DNA of 64,000 bases. It comes from Amedibacterium intestinale (GTDB taxonomy: Bacteria; Bacillota_I; Bacilli_A; Erysipelotrichales; Erysipelotrichaceae). The notes under the pieces are model-generated. The model saw nothing but the letters and a program-made list of their open reading frames with translations, searched no databases and was not told the DNA's origin. Made by a program: the position numbers and the translations under genes. Shown one piece after another: positions 35,252 through 42,941 of this stretch (within the stretch, counting starts at the first letter, position 1; every line of letters starts with the position of its first letter). The stretch is taken from positions 1,364,001 through 1,428,000 of the forward strand of contig NZ_AP019711.1 of assembly GCF_010537335.1 (NCBI RefSeq). Direction: 5' to 3'.

Positions 35252-35310
35252 TATCTTTTTCGTATTTTTTATTGTTTTTTCATATTTTTTCCAAAACAAT
35301 TTATTATACT

Positions 35311-36741
35311 TTATCTTCCTCTATCCATAGATTTTTTCTTAACTGACCGTTTTGGTTGCTGTCTGCCTTCATGCTGATAGCGGTGCAGTTTTTCCAGTAC
35401 GCTTGCTTTTTTCGGCTGTTCTAACGGATTTTCTTTCTTCTGGTCCGTCTGATTTTTCCATGCCCGCAGTTCTTCATTGTATTCTATAATCAGTTCTTCT
35501 GCCTTGTTATAAACCTTCTGAAAGGATTGCACATTTGGATACCCTTCACGTTTTACAATCTGCTCCATACTCCTGTGCAGACGCTTTTCCAAATCCTCTA
35601 ACAATTCAATTTTCCCTTCCAGAGATTTTCTCTCTTTGCCTTTAAATAGTCCTCGTAACTCTGACAGTTGCTTTTTCAAAGAAGAAATATCCTGCTGTGT
35701 GCGTTTTATCTCTATTGACTGTCTCTGCAATTCATACATGAGCTTCTGCATATCTTTCCACTCCTGCAAGTCAATCTTGGGTACAGGTTTAGGCGGTAGC
35801 TTAAATTTGAAAATTACTTCCTGTAAAAAGTCTTTCGCACCTCGGATAATCTGACGGAACATATCCGGCAACCAACCGTATGCCCTTATAGATTGCAGCG
35901 TTTTATCTGTGATTTTTTCCTGCTTGATCTTCAAAATATCTTCTTCAGGAACACCTTCAACTAATGCCACATCAACTGTCCGATTCCATTCCTGCCTTGC
36001 CGCATTGTCTGCCTTTATCTCCTCTGCTTTCGGATTGTTCTTTCCAATTTTCTTCGTTGCTAAATATACGCCGCCCTGTTGAAATACGGATAGTTTTTCA
36101 GATTCTTCTTTTACATATCGGTTGATCGTATCAGTAAACAGTTCCTTGACTTCTTTGGTAAATGCTTTGTTCTTAAACCATTCATCCTTTTTCGTGAAAA
36201 TATGGCTTTCATAGACTTCCCCTTTGGGGATAATACTGCATCCCACCCGAAGATTACCCTGCTCGTCTAAAACCTCTTTCTTTGTGCGTCTATGCTTTCC
36301 CTGCTCATCATAAAACATATTTCGGGTAGCAATCTTTACTTCAGGCTGTTCCAACATTTTCCGTTCACTGAATACCAGATGGATATGATAATTCGTCTTT
36401 GCCTTGTTGTGATGAAGGGCTGCACTACACTCCACACCATACCTTTTATGAAAACTCTCCGTAAAAAGCCTTACCACATCATCTGCCCTGTACTGAACAA
36501 AACTTTCAGGAAGTGCAATGATAAACTCACGCCCTTCAATACATTTCCCTGCCGATCCACTCGCCTTAAAATCCAACTGATTTTCTCTTGCAAGATTTTT
36601 CCAAAACTCCGGTGTTACTCCTTCTGTCTGATAGGTCGCATAGAGATATTCCTGCCGTTTCGGATTGGAGATATAATCAATCCTTCCTTCCACATCGGAC
36701 AGCTTGCTTTGTCTGATAAATGAATGTCTGCCTATAAGCAT
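35311..36741 (-). CDS. MobA/MobL-family relaxase
   Basis: The N-terminal third of this 476-aa protein is the relaxase domain with the metal-binding histidine motif NYHIHLVFSER (about residue 120) and ALHHNKAKT just before it. The rest is a long charged coiled coil (about 330-440) and a basic tail. It nicks the element's oriT and pilots the strand during conjugation. ATG 36741 follows AAGGAGG with no spacer, which is unusual; no better canonical start exists in frame. The oriT-like palindrome lies just upstream. Confidence 0.88.
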   Translation of the reverse strand: MLIGRHSFIRQSKLSDVEGRIDYISNPKRQEYLYATYQTEGVTPEFWKNLARENQLDFKASGSAGKCIEGREFIIALPESFVQYRADDVVRLFTESFHKRYGVECSAALHHNKAKTNYHIHLVFSERKMLEQPEVKIATRNMFYDEQGKHRRTKKEVLDEQGNLRVGCSIIPKGEVYESHIFTKKDEWFKNKAFTKEVKELFTDTINRYVKEESEKLSVFQQGGVYLATKKIGKNNPKAEEIKADNAARQEWNRTVDVALVEGVPEEDILKIKQEKITDKTLQSIRAYGWLPDMFRQIIRGAKDFLQEVIFKFKLPPKPVPKIDLQEWKDMQKLMYELQRQSIEIKRTQQDISSLKKQLSELRGLFKGKERKSLEGKIELLEDLEKRLHRSMEQIVKREGYPNVQSFQKVYNKAEELIIEYNEELRAWKNQTDQKKENPLEQPKKASVLEKLHRYQHEGRQQPKRSVKKKSMDRGR

Positions 36742-36776
36742 CCTCCTTCCTCGGCTCCCGCCGACTTTGTTGTGAG

Positions 36777-36888
36777 TAGGTGCATAGGCACCTGTTTACG
36801 AACTGATTGCCGTATCCGGCATAAGCCTCGCAGAGCGAAATACACAGAGTACAAACCATAGGTTTGTGCGATGAGTGTATTTCGCTCT
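36777..36888. other. Probable oriT of the mobilizable element
   Basis: Directly upstream of the relaxase gene, 14-bp perfect inverted arms AGAGCGAAATACAC (36832-36845) and GTGTATTTCGCTCT (36875-36888) enclose a second perfect palindrome ACAAACC-ATA-GGTTTGT (36851-36867). A smaller hairpin AGGTGC/GCACCT lies nearby at 36777-36792. Position and nested symmetry are those of a MOBQ-type origin of transfer. The nick position cannot be read. Confidence 0.65.
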
Positions 36889-36926
36889 CAATCGCCGAGG
36901 GCTTGTCTTTGTTTAACATAATCCGA

Positions 36927-37187
36927 TTACTTCTCGGACTCACGCTTAGATTTATGGGCGTATCCGCCCTTTTTTTCTGCCCGTATCCGGGCTGTTTTTT
37001 CTATGACTGATAGCAAATGATCCACAGTACTTTCTTCCCATCCAGCAAGCCATATCATGGTTCTTTCCTCTGCTTTAGTCAGTTCCACGCCTTCCAGTAC
37101 CTTGTTCATTTTCTGTATCTGTCTGCCCTCCATCTCATAAAACAAATCATTCACATTTCTGCTTTCTCTTTCCGGCTGCTTTAACAT
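36927..37187 (-). CDS. Small protein upstream of oriT, possible mobilization accessory factor
   Basis: This 86-aa acidic-basic helical protein contains KVLEGVELTKAEERTMIWL and then AGWEESTVDHLLSVIEKTAR. It lies between the replication module and oriT, where MobC-like accessory proteins are usually found. I do not recognise a defined family. ATG 37187 has AAGGGAG 8 bases upstream; an in-frame GTG lies 9 bases earlier. Confidence 0.6.
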   Translation of the reverse strand: MLKQPERESRNVNDLFYEMEGRQIQKMNKVLEGVELTKAEERTMIWLAGWEESTVDHLLSVIEKTARIRAEKKGGYAHKSKRESEK

Positions 37188-37207
37188 CTGCAACACTCCC
37201 TTCTGCT

Positions 37208-37388
37208 AAAAAATAAAATAAATTTAAAAATTACACGTATAAGCGTATAAACGTATCTTCCACACTTTTCAGAAACCTGTAACCCCTTGATTTTCCTGAA
37301 GATATACGCATATACGCTTCTTTGGAAAATTCTTTTTTATCGGTTTTTCATCCGTATCAACGGTAACTGTCTATGCGTATCTGCGTAT
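37208..37388. other. Candidate replication origin: iteron cluster with AT-rich stretch
   Basis: Copies of ACGTATA/GCGTATA recur in 8-bp register: three in one orientation at 37235, 37243 and 37251, two inverted (TATACGC at 37303 and 37311) and two more (TGCGTAT at 37374 and 37382) inside the end of the helicase gene. An almost pure A/T stretch (37208-37233) lies beside them. This matches an iteron-type origin placed 3' of a primase-helicase gene, as in SaPI islands. Confidence 0.6.
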
Positions 37389-38733
37389 GGATTCCCTGAA
37401 ATCCTCTGGCATTTTTCCCATTGTCTGAGGGAATATTGGTAGAATAATGAATGTGATACTTCTTTTCATTTTCTTTTAAGTACCCCGAAAAACTTTTTGC
37501 ACTCATAGGTTTTTCCGTATTGTCTTCACACCAGCGGCCGTATGCCTGATATAAATTTTTAGAAGTTGCCGTTGTATTTTCTTCCAAACGGATATACCCA
37601 GATGACTGCATAAAAGCGATAATATTATTTCCAGATTCCATAGCTTCGTGCAGATTTTTCTTTGCACGTTCACTGATGGTAAATCGGTATTTATTTTTCA
37701 GTAATCGTTTCAATCCCTCCAGACACCAGAGAAAAATATCGTCTGCTTCTCTTTGCAATTTCTCGATCAGATAGGGATCATCTACTCTGTCCGGTGGCAC
37801 ATCTTTGACCGTAAGGATAATCTGTCTGCGGTAAAATCCATAGGAACGATCATGCAAAGCACTCAGACTCCCGTTTCCAAAGCAGAGAAATCTGACATAT
37901 AAATTCCCCTGTACGCTCTGCTTTGACTTCCTTTCCAAATCCATCTTATCCTCCAGCGTGACTATGGTTTTAATGTAGTTGGTGTCTTTCAATGCTTCCA
38001 GTTTCATATCATCATCCACCATCAAAAGTCGGTATTCCAAATCCGCCCTTGCGAAACGATTATGTTCTACTTTCTGAATATTACTTACATTCATATTCGT
38101 TCCGAGAATTTTTCTCATAACCAAACCTATACGGGATTTCCCCTCCCCTCCTTTTCCTAAGATAATCAATAACTTCTGTGCCTTGTTGGATGGAATTAAA
38201 CAATATCCCATATATTCCTGCAAGGTAGGAATATCATCTTCCTCCAACAGTTCTGAAAGAAATTGTAACCACCGTTCCGGCTTTGCTTCTTTCATTTCAT
38301 AATTTACAGGCAAGCGGTTCAGACAGAACTCCTTCTTTTCTGTAAAATCTCCATTTAGAAAATAAGTTCCGTTATTCACATGGATACGATCCATTTGCAC
38401 CGGAAGTTCCTCTGAATAGGCTTCCAGTTTCAGAACCTCCAAAAGCTGTTTTACTTTCTTGGAAATTCCTTTCGTAAGAACTGGTTTTACCATTCTGTAA
38501 ATTTCTTTTTCTACCTCGCTGTCCGGCAGCATTCCGTCATAGCTGAAAAAGATACCGTTGATACATTTCAATGGCATTCTTTGCAGGAAATTTTCACAAA
38601 ATGCCACCTCATCAATCTGCCCATCCTCAAACCATTCCTGAGAGTACCCTTTAAAGTTCATTTCTCTCTGATCCAATGCTTCTTCCAGTCTATTCCTTGT
38701 TGTTTCGTCTATATTCTTCCATTCGTTTCTCAA
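37357..38733 (-). CDS. D5-type helicase / phage-plasmid primase C-terminal protein
   Basis: The 458-aa protein is a superfamily 3 helicase of the phage primase D5/DUF5906 group. Walker A LGKGGEGKSRIG (about residue 192), Walker B LLMVDDDMKL (about 233) and sensor stretch VRFLCFGNGSLSAL are visible. A C-terminal winged helix follows (about 390-450). The start is TTG 38733, overlapping the primase gene by 44 bases. With the primase it would unwind and prime the element's own origin at 37208-37388. Confidence 0.82.
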   Translation of the reverse strand: MRNEWKNIDETTRNRLEEALDQREMNFKGYSQEWFEDGQIDEVAFCENFLQRMPLKCINGIFFSYDGMLPDSEVEKEIYRMVKPVLTKGISKKVKQLLEVLKLEAYSEELPVQMDRIHVNNGTYFLNGDFTEKKEFCLNRLPVNYEMKEAKPERWLQFLSELLEEDDIPTLQEYMGYCLIPSNKAQKLLIILGKGGEGKSRIGLVMRKILGTNMNVSNIQKVEHNRFARADLEYRLLMVDDDMKLEALKDTNYIKTIVTLEDKMDLERKSKQSVQGNLYVRFLCFGNGSLSALHDRSYGFYRRQIILTVKDVPPDRVDDPYLIEKLQREADDIFLWCLEGLKRLLKNKYRFTISERAKKNLHEAMESGNNIIAFMQSSGYIRLEENTTATSKNLYQAYGRWCEDNTEKPMSAKSFSGYLKENEKKYHIHYSTNIPSDNGKNARGFQGIHTQIRIDSYR

Positions 38734-39304
38734 TTCTTTTCACATCCTTCCCACTATCCAGTAAAAATTCAATTCTGTCCTGTAACTCTCCAAACACCAG
38801 TAAATCCAGATAGTAATTTATCTTTTCTGTCTGCTGGCAGGCTTCTATAAATTCTGCTTTCCATTCTTCCTCTGGTGTTTTTGGTGCGTATCTTATTTTC
38901 CATTCTTCCAGCAGATGAAGATAATCCGATAAAATACGGATACTTTCCCGTTCCCATTCTTCAAATTTCTTTTCCGTCTGGTAGAATGTTCTTTTCGGTT
39001 TTTCTTTTTTCTTACTGGCATTCCTTTTTCTTGCGTTATCTGTAAAAACAGGTATCTGAAAATCTTCTGCCAGTTTCTTTGCTGCTTCCAATGGTGCTAG
39101 ATGAAAGAAATCTGCCACAAATGTGATCACATCCCCTTTCGCACCACAAGCAAAACAGCAAAAACCTCTATCCACTTTCATACTGGGATGCCTGTCATCA
39201 TGAAAGGGGCAACAGACCATCCCGTTTTTATTGACTTTCAACCCGTACTGTTCGGCTGCCTGCCTTGCAGTTACGTTTTCTTTTACTGTCTGAAAGATAT
39301 TCAT
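38690..39304 (-). CDS. CHC2 zinc-finger DNA primase
   Basis: This 204-aa protein has an N-terminal CHC2 finger (CPFHDDRHPSMKVDRGFCCF, then CGAKGD; about 32-56) as in DnaG and SaPI Pri proteins. A helical region follows, and there is no full TOPRIM catalytic domain. Its start overlaps the end of the HTH gene (ATGA), so translation is coupled. It acts with the helicase gene downstream in replication of the excised element. Confidence 0.85.
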   Translation of the reverse strand: MNIFQTVKENVTARQAAEQYGLKVNKNGMVCCPFHDDRHPSMKVDRGFCCFACGAKGDVITFVADFFHLAPLEAAKKLAEDFQIPVFTDNARKRNASKKKEKPKRTFYQTEKKFEEWERESIRILSDYLHLLEEWKIRYAPKTPEEEWKAEFIEACQQTEKINYYLDLLVFGELQDRIEFLLDSGKDVKRIEKRMEEYRRNNKE

Positions 39305-39495
39305 TCCATTTTCATCTCACAGCCATAATATTTTTTCTGGAAATACCTGACCGGAACTTTCCCCTTGATGATGTTATATCCGGCATTTTCCAGTTCTTCA
39401 TTCATTACCCGCACAATTTCATAGGCTTTGCTTCTCCCAACCCCGAGAATCTCCATAATGTCATTTGCGGTAATATAAGATACATTAATCTGCAT
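39301..39495 (-). CDS. Small HTH protein, excisionase-like
   Basis: This 64-aa protein starts MQINVSYITANDIMEILGVG and continues SRSKAYEIVR-like (RSKAYEIVRVMNEEL), a winged-helix/MerR-like DNA-binding motif. Such proteins occur at the start of the leftward operon in many Firmicute integrated elements and act as excisionase or regulator. It is the first gene of the operon running towards the relaxase. GGAGG precedes ATG. It is divergent from the XRE repressor gene. Confidence 0.75.
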   Translation of the reverse strand: MQINVSYITANDIMEILGVGRSKAYEIVRVMNEELENAGYNIIKGKVPVRYFQKKYYGCEMKME

Positions 39496-39526
39496 ACAAT
39501 CTCCTCCTTTTCTTTTTTCTATTTAT

Positions 39527-39688
39527 CGAAAGTGCTATTGCAATACGCCTCTATTTCATATTTATTATTCAATACGTTTTTTATATGCACTTTTAATTCG
39601 TATTTACATCATACGTTTATTCTTCACATTTGTCAATATATATTTTTAATATTACGCACTTGCAATTCGTTTTATTTCATGTTATATT
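39527..39688. promoter_or_regulatory. Divergent promoter region with three repressor operators
   Basis: Three related imperfect palindromes occur: 39527-39547 (CGAAAGTGCTATTGCAATACG), 39583-39603 and 39652-39672 (core ACGCACTTGCAATTCGT). The third overlaps the -35 TTGCAA (39660-39665) of a promoter with TATATT at 39683-39688 that serves the XRE gene. The layout is that of a phage-like switch. Confidence 0.6.
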
Positions 39689-39708
39689 ATCCATGAGGTG
39701 AATAAAAA

Positions 39709-40293
39709 ATGAACAAAATGGAAGTTTCAACAATAGGAGAACGGATTAAAACACTCCGAAAAAAAAGAGGATATAACCAGAAAGATTTAGCAAACCTTCT
39801 TGGAAAATCTCTCCGTACCATCCAGAAATATGAAAGCGGGGAAATTGAAGTATCAATCGCAATGGTCAATGAATTGGCTAAAGTGCTTGATACGACTTCT
39901 ACCTATCTTCTCGGACATCAGACAGGGGATTTCAAATTTGACTGTCTCTCTGATGTTATGGAATGTTTGTTTCAACTGGAAAAAATCAGTGGACTGCACT
40001 TTTCCATAGAAACAAAAAGACCGCCACATCATGACGGCTGGCAATGTTCCATTACTTTTGATGGGAAAGACAAATCCGCTGATCAGAATGCAGATATGTG
40101 CCTGTTCCTTGAGGAATGGGAAAACAACAGGGAATCTTTTCAGCAGTATTGCATGGCTAAAGATGCCTATGAAGAGTGGAAAGATAAAACTCTTGCCTAC
40201 TACGCTTCACAGGGTGTAGAGATGGAAGAACCGGAAAATCTCGATACTGAGGAACGGTTAAAAAGAAAGAATGCTCTTTTTTCTGGCAAGTAG
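39709..40293 (+). CDS. XRE-family repressor of the integrated element
   Basis: This 194-aa protein has an N-terminal Cro/C1 helix-turn-helix (IGERIKTLRKKRGYNQKDLA, SLRTIQKYESGEIEVS, about 9-65) and a longer C-terminal part of unknown fold (about 80-190) with several Trp residues (WQCSITFDGKD, EEWENNRES). It is preceded by GAGGTG and the triple operator region. It most likely holds the leftward excision/replication operon silent and may respond to a signal through its C-terminal part. No ImmA-type protease lies nearby. Confidence 0.85.
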   Translation: MNKMEVSTIGERIKTLRKKRGYNQKDLANLLGKSLRTIQKYESGEIEVSIAMVNELAKVLDTTSTYLLGHQTGDFKFDCLSDVMECLFQLEKISGLHFSIETKRPPHHDGWQCSITFDGKDKSADQNADMCLFLEEWENNRESFQQYCMAKDAYEEWKDKTLAYYASQGVEMEEPENLDTEERLKRKNALFSGK

Positions 40294-40339
40294 ACCTACA
40301 TAAGACGAGTTGAAAACTCTTATGAAAGGAATGATGTAA

Positions 40340-41458
40340 TTGTCAGTAACAAAAGATACAACAGGAAAATGGATGTCACAGGTGCGTGTCAAAGACTACA
40401 CAGGAAAGACTATCCACAAGAAAAAACGTGGTTTTACCACAAAAAAAGAAGCTCTGGAATGGGAAAGGGACTTTCTCAATAAAGCCAATGCAGATATGGG
40501 TATGCTGTTTCGGGATTTTGTAGATTTGTATTTTGAGGATATGGGACACCGTCTGAAAGAATCCACCATCATCAGCAAGCGTTATATGGTAGATAAAAAA
40601 ATCCTTCCGGTGTTTGGGAAAATCCCGATCAATGAGATTACACCAAAGGATATCCGTAAATGGCAGAACGGATTGACTGCATATCGTGATAAGAACGGAA
40701 AGCCTTATGCTCAGACCTACCTTAGAGCAATCAATAATCAGATTACCGCTATGTTCAATTATGCAGTGAAATATTATGATTTGCGGGAAAATCCATGCAC
40801 AAAGGCTGGGAGCATGGGAAAAAGCAATGCAGAAGAAATGCAGTTCTGGACAAAAACGGAATTTGAACAGTTTATTACAGCCGTACAGGATAAGCCAGCT
40901 TCTTATACAGCCTTCATGACCATGTACTATACTGGAATGCGTGTAGGCGAACTGTGTGCTTTAACGCCGGAAGATGTGAACTTAGAAAATAATACCATCA
41001 CCATCAACAAAACCTTCCAAAGAATCAATGGCAGGGATGTTGTCTGGCCTCCTAAAACGCCAAAAAGTAACCGGGTTATCACGATACCTCAGACACTTGC
41101 TGATTGTTTAAAAACCTATATGGATAAGTGTTATGAGATTCAGCCTAACGACAGACTTTTCCCTTACACCAAACATTTCCTGAACCATGAAATGCTCAGA
41201 GGATGTAAAAAATCCGGTGTAAAGAAGATTCGTGTGCATGATCTCCGTCACTCCCACGCCAGCCTTTTGATTGAGATGGGATGCCAGCCACTTCTGATTG
41301 CTGACCGTTTAGGGCATGAAAAAATACAGACAACCTTAAATACTTACAGTCATCTGTATCCAAACAAACAAGCCGAAGTCGCACAACAGCTTGAAAACCT
41401 TATCAACGGAACAGCAGTCCCAGATAGTAGCCAAATGGCAGATGTAGCCAATTTGTAG
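40340..41458 (+). CDS. int: Tyrosine recombinase / integrase
   Basis: This 372-aa phage-type integrase has an N-terminal arm-binding domain (about 1-60), a core-binding domain (about 65-165) and a catalytic domain with Arg in YTGMRVGELCAL (about 202), HDLRHSHASLL (about 300), GHEKIQTTL and the nucleophile Tyr in TLNTYSHLYP (about 335). The start is TTG 40340, behind AAAGGA. The gene ends 60 bases before the right att core, and its last codons hold the repeated TGTAGCCA sites. It should insert the element at the guaA 3' end. Confidence 0.93.
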   Translation: MSVTKDTTGKWMSQVRVKDYTGKTIHKKKRGFTTKKEALEWERDFLNKANADMGMLFRDFVDLYFEDMGHRLKESTIISKRYMVDKKILPVFGKIPINEITPKDIRKWQNGLTAYRDKNGKPYAQTYLRAINNQITAMFNYAVKYYDLRENPCTKAGSMGKSNAEEMQFWTKTEFEQFITAVQDKPASYTAFMTMYYTGMRVGELCALTPEDVNLENNTITINKTFQRINGRDVVWPPKTPKSNRVITIPQTLADCLKTYMDKCYEIQPNDRLFPYTKHFLNHEMLRGCKKSGVKKIRVHDLRHSHASLLIEMGCQPLLIADRLGHEKIQTTLNTYSHLYPNKQAEVAQQLENLINGTAVPDSSQMADVANL

Positions 41459-41461
41459 CCA
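41443..41461. repeat. Candidate arm-type integrase sites, right end
   Basis: TGTAGCCA at 41443-41450 and 41454-41461, 11 bp apart, matches the pair at the left end (31899-31917). A weaker copy (AGTAGCCA) lies at 41427-41434. They overlap the end of the integrase gene. Confidence 0.55.
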
Positions 41462-41473
41462 ACAAAAAGAAAA

Positions 41474-41515
41474 ATCTCTGGAAATCCTTATAATTCAAGG
41501 CTTTCCAGAGATGTA
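41474..41515 (+). terminator. Hairpin after the integrase gene
   Basis: TCTCTGGAAA and TTTCCAGAGA form a long stem with an inner CCTT/AAGG pairing, immediately before the right att core. There is no strong T run. Confidence 0.55.
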
Positions 41516-41650
41516 GCAACTATTCAAACTCAATAAGTTCTCATATATATGACAACCTGTTTGTTTTATCATTTATACTCATTTGATATATTCAATAGTA
41601 TCAAATCATATCACGATTTCAATAAATTTAGTATCATTACCTTAAATTAA

Positions 41651-42712
41651 TTAGATTCTCTTTTTTTCTTTATTCTGTAAGTAGAACAATTCTTTTTGCG
41701 TCTCAATTTCTGCCCTTAACTCTTGTTCTGTTGGCAAATATAATTTATATTTAGAAGCAAACAATTGTTCATTTCCATGCATAACAGAATATTTGGCAAT
41801 ATCTTCATCTGTATCCGAACATAAGACAATTCCAATTGTTGGATTATCTCCTTCGTTTCGTTTTAATTCATCATACATACGAATATACATATCCATCTGC
41901 CCTACATCTTGATGTGTAATCTTTGACGTTTTTAAGTCAATCAAAACAAAACACTTCAAAATATAATTGTAGAATACTAAATCGATATAGTAATCTTCTT
42001 TTTCTGTATGAATATGTTGCTGCCTTGCGACAAAAGCGTATCCTTTTCCCAATTCCATTAAAAATTTTTGTAAGTTATTAATAATACTTTGTTCTAATTC
42101 AGATTCTAAATAAGAAGTATCTTCCTGCATTCCTAAAAATTCAGCCACAATCGGATTCTTTATAAATTCTAACTTATTTTGATAAGAAGAAGTTAATTCT
42201 TTCATTTCGGTTTCAACTTCTAAAGGACTTTGGGTTTTTAACATTCGATAATAATATTGTGATGAAACATTTCTTTGTAATGTTCTTACGCTCCATGTTT
42301 GATCATATGCTTCCTTTGCATACCAATCACGAGCTTCTACATCTTCAACTTGTAATAATACTCTATAGTGAGTCCATGACAATAAATCTAATTTTCCACT
42401 CACTGAGTGGAAAATGTTTGGATAAGATTTATAAAAAGAATAGAAAGAATATAAATTGGATTTTGTAAATCCTCTTCCGTATTCAGTTGTTAATTCTTTT
42501 GCTAGTTTTTTAATCACACTTGCACCATATTCAGCTCGCTCTTGTCCTTGCAATTCTTCTTCTGCAATTCTTTTCCCAATTAACCAATTTCTTTCAACCA
42601 GTAATACATTTACAGATTGATACGCCTGTTTTTGTGCTACTTCAATAATGTTCTTCAAATCACTGATAACGTTTTCTGTTTTCTGGTAAGGAATCATTTC
42701 AAAATTAGGCAT
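41651..42712 (-). CDS. DUF1016 / YhcG-family PD-(D/E)XK nuclease
   Basis: This 353-aa protein shows the N-terminal DUF1016 helical domain (LLVERNWLIGKRIAEEELQG, YGASVIKKLAKELTTEYGRGF and LLSWTHYRVLL) and a C-terminal PD-(D/E)XK nuclease fold: YYIDLVFYNYILKCFVLIDLK holds the D...DLK motif (about 238-257). The family is often found near restriction-modification and other defence genes, and a role in DNA repair or defence is suspected. No partner gene is present here. GGAGA precedes ATG 42712. Confidence 0.88.
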   Translation of the reverse strand: MPNFEMIPYQKTENVISDLKNIIEVAQKQAYQSVNVLLVERNWLIGKRIAEEELQGQERAEYGASVIKKLAKELTTEYGRGFTKSNLYSFYSFYKSYPNIFHSVSGKLDLLSWTHYRVLLQVEDVEARDWYAKEAYDQTWSVRTLQRNVSSQYYYRMLKTQSPLEVETEMKELTSSYQNKLEFIKNPIVAEFLGMQEDTSYLESELEQSIINNLQKFLMELGKGYAFVARQQHIHTEKEDYYIDLVFYNYILKCFVLIDLKTSKITHQDVGQMDMYIRMYDELKRNEGDNPTIGIVLCSDTDEDIAKYSVMHGNEQLFASKYKLYLPTEQELRAEIETQKELFYLQNKEKKRI

Positions 42713-42857
42713 AACGTATCTCCTTTCATAAAAGAAAATCTAGTAAAGATATTATATCATTTATAAAGATACAGACATAGTTAAATCATATTCACCACAG
42801 AATAAATCTTGATTCAATTTAAAACATAAGATTTATACCATATGCATCAACAAATAA

Positions 42858-42886
42858 AGAAAAGTGCCAACTTAATGACACTTTAT
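42858..42886 (-). terminator. Terminator now serving guaA
   Basis: An AAAGTG/CACTTT stem is followed by TTCTTT on the minus strand. It lies beyond the att core, so it belongs to the inserted DNA rather than to the ancestral guaA locus. Confidence 0.5.
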
Positions 42887-42941
42887 AAATTTCTTTCCTT
42901 ATTGGGCTTTATCTGTCACTGCCCATTTTACGTGTTATATA

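Larger units (their letters stand above)
31782..41531. mobile_element. Integrative mobilizable element at the guaA 3' end (about 9.75 kb)
   Basis: The boundaries are a 13-bp att core: ACTATTCGAACTC at 31783-31795 on the left and ACTATTCAAACTC at 41519-41531 on the right. The same core forms the last codons and stop of guaA at 42941-42953. Between them lie an integrase, an XRE repressor, an excisionase-like HTH protein, primase, helicase, an iteron cluster, oriT, a relaxase and an epipeptide cluster. No type IV secretion genes are present, so transfer would need a helper. The mobilization and replication half looks less AT-rich than the epipeptide half, suggesting mosaic origin. Confidence 0.8.

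Noticed and set aside
36677-36943. 88-codon minus-strand frame across the oriT region
   Set aside because: It covers the oriT palindromes and overlaps the relaxase start in another frame; composition is not protein-like and there is no ribosome binding site.
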